DNA of 64,000 bases. Source: Maribacter polysaccharolyticus. Lineage in GTDB: Bacteria; Bacteroidota; Bacteroidia; Flavobacteriales; Flavobacteriaceae. The translations under genes were made by a program, and so were the position numbers. A model generated the notes under the pieces. The model searched no databases. It was not told where the DNA came from and was given only the letters and a program-made list of their open reading frames with translations. The DNA is taken from assembly GCF_028882255.1 (NCBI RefSeq), contig NZ_JARBUY010000003.1, positions 1-64,000 of the forward strand, given 5' to 3'. Shown here piece after piece: positions 61,865 through 64,000 of the stretch (position 1 is the first letter of the stretch; every line of letters begins with the position of its first letter).

Positions 61865-62305
61865 TTGGGGGTTACCCCATTAAGTAAAAGTTCCATAAAA
61901 ACGAATAACGCAGAAAAAAATAACTTTTCTTTTCCAAAAAATGAGAAGTTAAAAAGCAAGAAGTCGATAGAGCGGCTTTTTAAAGAAGGAAAGCACGTTT
62001 CGGGTTTCCCATTAAGACTCATTTATCTAAAAGTGGACGAGCCCATGGATACGCGATTCAAGACCGGGGTGGCCGTTCCTAAAAAGAACTTTAAAAGTGC
62101 TGTAAAAAGAAACCGTATAAAAAGGTTGCTTCGGGAAAATTACAGACTCAACAAACATTTGGTTTTTAACAATAGTGAGGGAAACTATACGTTTCTAATT
62201 TTATATATTGGCAAAGAGATGCCCACTTTCAAACAGGTTGAACAAGGCATGTTGGCCATTCTTCAAAAATTTCTAAAAAAAATCGATAATGGGAAAGTTG
62301 ATTAA
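61865..62305 (+). CDS. rnpA: Ribonuclease P protein component
   Basis: The protein part of RNase P, which matures the 5' ends of tRNAs. The conserved core runs from FSFPKNEKLKSKKSIERLFKEG through FPLRLIYLKVDE to KTGVAVPKKNFKSAVKRNRIKRLLREN, the RNR signature. In this frame no ATG lies close to the core; the next upstream ATG (61781) would give a 28-residue longer N-terminus and lies before the -7 box. TTG at 61865 gives 146 residues and is preferred but not proven. The 3' end overlaps the S41 protease gene by 17 bp, so the two are translationally coupled. Confidence 0.85.
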   Translation: MGVTPLSKSSIKTNNAEKNNFSFPKNEKLKSKKSIERLFKEGKHVSGFPLRLIYLKVDEPMDTRFKTGVAVPKKNFKSAVKRNRIKRLLRENYRLNKHLVFNNSEGNYTFLILYIGKEMPTFKQVEQGMLAILQKFLKKIDNGKVD

Positions 62306-63920
62306 GAAAAGAGTGTTGATTCCCGTACTGGCGATTACTTTTATCCTCGTTGGTAGTGGTTTCATCAAAAGCGATTTTTTCGAAATAGCGAAACAAATAG
62401 AGATATTTACCACGCTCTTTAAAGAGCTGAACATGAATTATGTCGATGAGACCAATCCCGCGGAATTGATGGACACTGCCATCAAGAACATGTTGGACGA
62501 ATTGGATCCTTATACCAAATTCTTGAATGAGCAGGATGTTGAGGCGTTTAAAATAAACAATGCCGGTGAATATTCCGGCATCGGGGCATTGGTACGTTCC
62601 TATGACGATCGTTTGTTGGTCATAGAACCTTACAAAAATTACCCTGCGGACAAAGCAGGTTTGAAAGCCGGGGATGAAATAGTGAAAATCGGTAATATCA
62701 ATGTTGCCGATTTTGATGACAATGCCAGTGAACTCCTTAAAGGGGCCAATAATTCCGAAGTGGCAATCACCTATAAACGACAAGGTAAGACCCATACCAC
62801 CCAAATAAAACGGGAAGCCATAGAAGTCGATGCCGTGCCTTTCTATGACATGGTAGACGACAAAACAGGTTTTATCGTCCTGGCCAAATTCAATGCCAAA
62901 GCTTCTGAACAGACCAAAGAGGCACTGCTCGACCTAAAAGGTAAAGGGGCTGAAAGGATTATTCTGGACCTACGTGGAAATCCGGGTGGCCTGTTATCCG
63001 AAGCCATAAACGTGACCAATCTTTTTGTTCCAAAGGGCGAATTGATCGTGACCACCAAATCGAAGGTTAAAAAATTCAATTCGGAATACCGGACCAAAAA
63101 TAATCCGGTAGATACGGAAATCCCCCTAGTGGTTTTGGTAAACGGAAACAGTGCCTCGGCCAGTGAAATCGTTTCAGGGAGCCTTCAAGATTTGGACCGT
63201 GCGGTAATCATGGGGGCCCGTAGTTTTGGTAAGGGCTTGGTACAGCGACCTTTGAAACTTACCTACGGAACACAATTGAAAGTGACCATAAGTCGCTATT
63301 ATACTGCTTCTGGGAGATGTATACAATCCTTGGATTATTGGAACAGGGATGAAAATGGCAATGCCGTACGTCAAACACAATTCAATGAATTCAAAACAAG
63401 AAACGGCCGTAAAGTACAGGACGGTGGTGGGGTTTTACCTGATGTTCTCATTGATGAACTGAATTCGAACTCCTTGTTAAAGGCCTTGGAAGAAAACAAT
63501 GTCATTTTTGATTATGCCACCGATTACCACTATACCAATGCATTGGAACAATTAGGTGATTTTACCTTTACGGATGCCGATTTCAATGACTTCAAGTCAT
63601 TTGTTGCCCAAGGTAATTTTCCTTATGAAACGAAAACGGAAAAGGTGATCTTGGAAGCCATGACCAACGAAGACGATGATATTCTTGGAGCCTCGGTACA
63701 AGATAACTACAGATCCCTATTGGCAGAGATCGAAAAAAGCAAGGTTACCGCCTTGGATCGATTCGAAAAGGAAATCAAGAAAAAATTAGAGGATGAAATC
63801 ATCAAAAGGTACTTCTATAGGGAAGGCTTATTTACCTATTACCTAACCCATGACGAGGCGATTTTGGCCGCCAAGGAATTGTTGGCCAATGAAAGCAAAT
63901 ACACGGGCATATTGCAATAG
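62289..63920 (+). CDS. S41 family carboxy-terminal processing protease
   Basis: A 543-residue protease of the CtpA/Tsp family. A signal anchor (RVLIPVLAITFILVGSGF) places it in the periplasm. A PDZ domain occupies about 85-170 (GEYSGIGALVRSYDDRLLVIE, YPADKAGLKAGDEIVKIG), followed by the peptidase domain. The catalytic pair is Ser290 in NGNSASASEIVSG and Lys315 in GARSFGKGLVQ, 25 residues apart as in the family. It trims C-termini of periplasmic or secreted proteins. The ATG overlaps rnpA by 17 bp. Residues about 395-543 form a helical C-terminal extension rich in Asp, Glu and Lys. Confidence 0.95.
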   Translation: MGKLIKKRVLIPVLAITFILVGSGFIKSDFFEIAKQIEIFTTLFKELNMNYVDETNPAELMDTAIKNMLDELDPYTKFLNEQDVEAFKINNAGEYSGIGALVRSYDDRLLVIEPYKNYPADKAGLKAGDEIVKIGNINVADFDDNASELLKGANNSEVAITYKRQGKTHTTQIKREAIEVDAVPFYDMVDDKTGFIVLAKFNAKASEQTKEALLDLKGKGAERIILDLRGNPGGLLSEAINVTNLFVPKGELIVTTKSKVKKFNSEYRTKNNPVDTEIPLVVLVNGNSASASEIVSGSLQDLDRAVIMGARSFGKGLVQRPLKLTYGTQLKVTISRYYTASGRCIQSLDYWNRDENGNAVRQTQFNEFKTRNGRKVQDGGGVLPDVLIDELNSNSLLKALEENNVIFDYATDYHYTNALEQLGDFTFTDADFNDFKSFVAQGNFPYETKTEKVILEAMTNEDDDILGASVQDNYRSLLAEIEKSKVTALDRFEKEIKKKLEDEIIKRYFYREGLFTYYLTHDEAILAAKELLANESKYTGILQ

Positions 63921-64000
63921 AAGTATCGTTTCCACCCTTTTGGTCAAGTCTTGGGACCTTTTGGGATTTGTTATATAAATGCACATAAAGGATTGGAATT

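Noticed and set aside
1-64000. CRISPR array, prophage or insertion sequence
   Set aside because: No regularly spaced repeats, integrase, phage structural gene or intact transposase was recognised anywhere; the only long repeat is the GH29-derived pair.

Overview
The window looks like a marine member of the Flavobacteriaceae (Bacteroidota), of the Zobellia/Maribacter type. The reasons are a SusC/SusD pair, a one-piece hybrid two-component regulator, many S1 sulfatases, lipoprotein signals with few recognisable Shine-Dalgarno sequences, and several -7 boxes of the Bacteroidota form TAnnTTTG. The identification rests on gene families recognised by eye; no database search was run.

Region 1 (about 67-39017) is one large polysaccharide utilization locus (PUL), with every gene on the minus strand. 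Reading in the direction of transcription (high to low coordinates) it holds: a hybrid two-component sensor/regulator (34818-38978), a GH29 alpha-L-fucosidase, SusC, SusD, an S1 sulfatase, an EF-hand esterase, a sulfatase, a GH29, a truncated SGNH hydrolase, a sulfatase, a GH29, a sulfatase, a GH172/GH29 chimera, a GH43-CBM6, a sulfatase, a GH29, a beta-helix protein with a PDZ domain, a GH43, a TIM-barrel putative glycosidase and a second beta-helix lipoprotein. Four intact GH29 genes plus five sulfatases point to a sulfated, fucose-rich glycan of brown algae or echinoderms (fucoidan or galactofucan type). The two GH43 enzymes, the esterase and the GH141-like beta-helix proteins suggest side branches and acyl groups. 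A likely flow is: SusD and SusC capture and import oligosaccharides; sulfatases and the esterase remove sulfate and acyl groups; GH29 and GH43 trim fucose and side sugars. No GH107-type endo-fucanase was recognised; the protein at 5662-6855 is the best candidate for an unrecognised backbone enzyme.

The low-coordinate edge is decayed: a NUDIX-type sugar regulator broken by stops and frameshifts (2037-2760) and a GH3 protein (67-1857) lacking a signal peptide and most of its C-terminal Fn3-like domain. Inside the PUL there are further signs of rearrangement: a 403-bp direct repeat, the GH172/GH29 chimera it helped to form, and the SGNH fragment.

Region 2 (39975-64000) starts at a tRNA with a CAT anticodon, with its own promoter and terminator, and is ordinary core genome: rbfA, a LolC/E-like permease, a DusB-like synthase, a purple acid phosphatase-like lipoprotein, an M28 peptidase, a TolB-like beta-propeller, a TonB-dependent receptor, lepA, a small unknown protein, a CPA-type antiporter with a TrkA-N domain, an MBL-fold hydrolase, an S8 protease, an M1 aminopeptidase, an operon of a GCS2-CBS fusion and an aspartoacylase-like enzyme, rnpA and an S41 protease. 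The 3' end of the tRNA faces the PUL, so the PUL may be a genomic island, although no integrase or att repeat was found.
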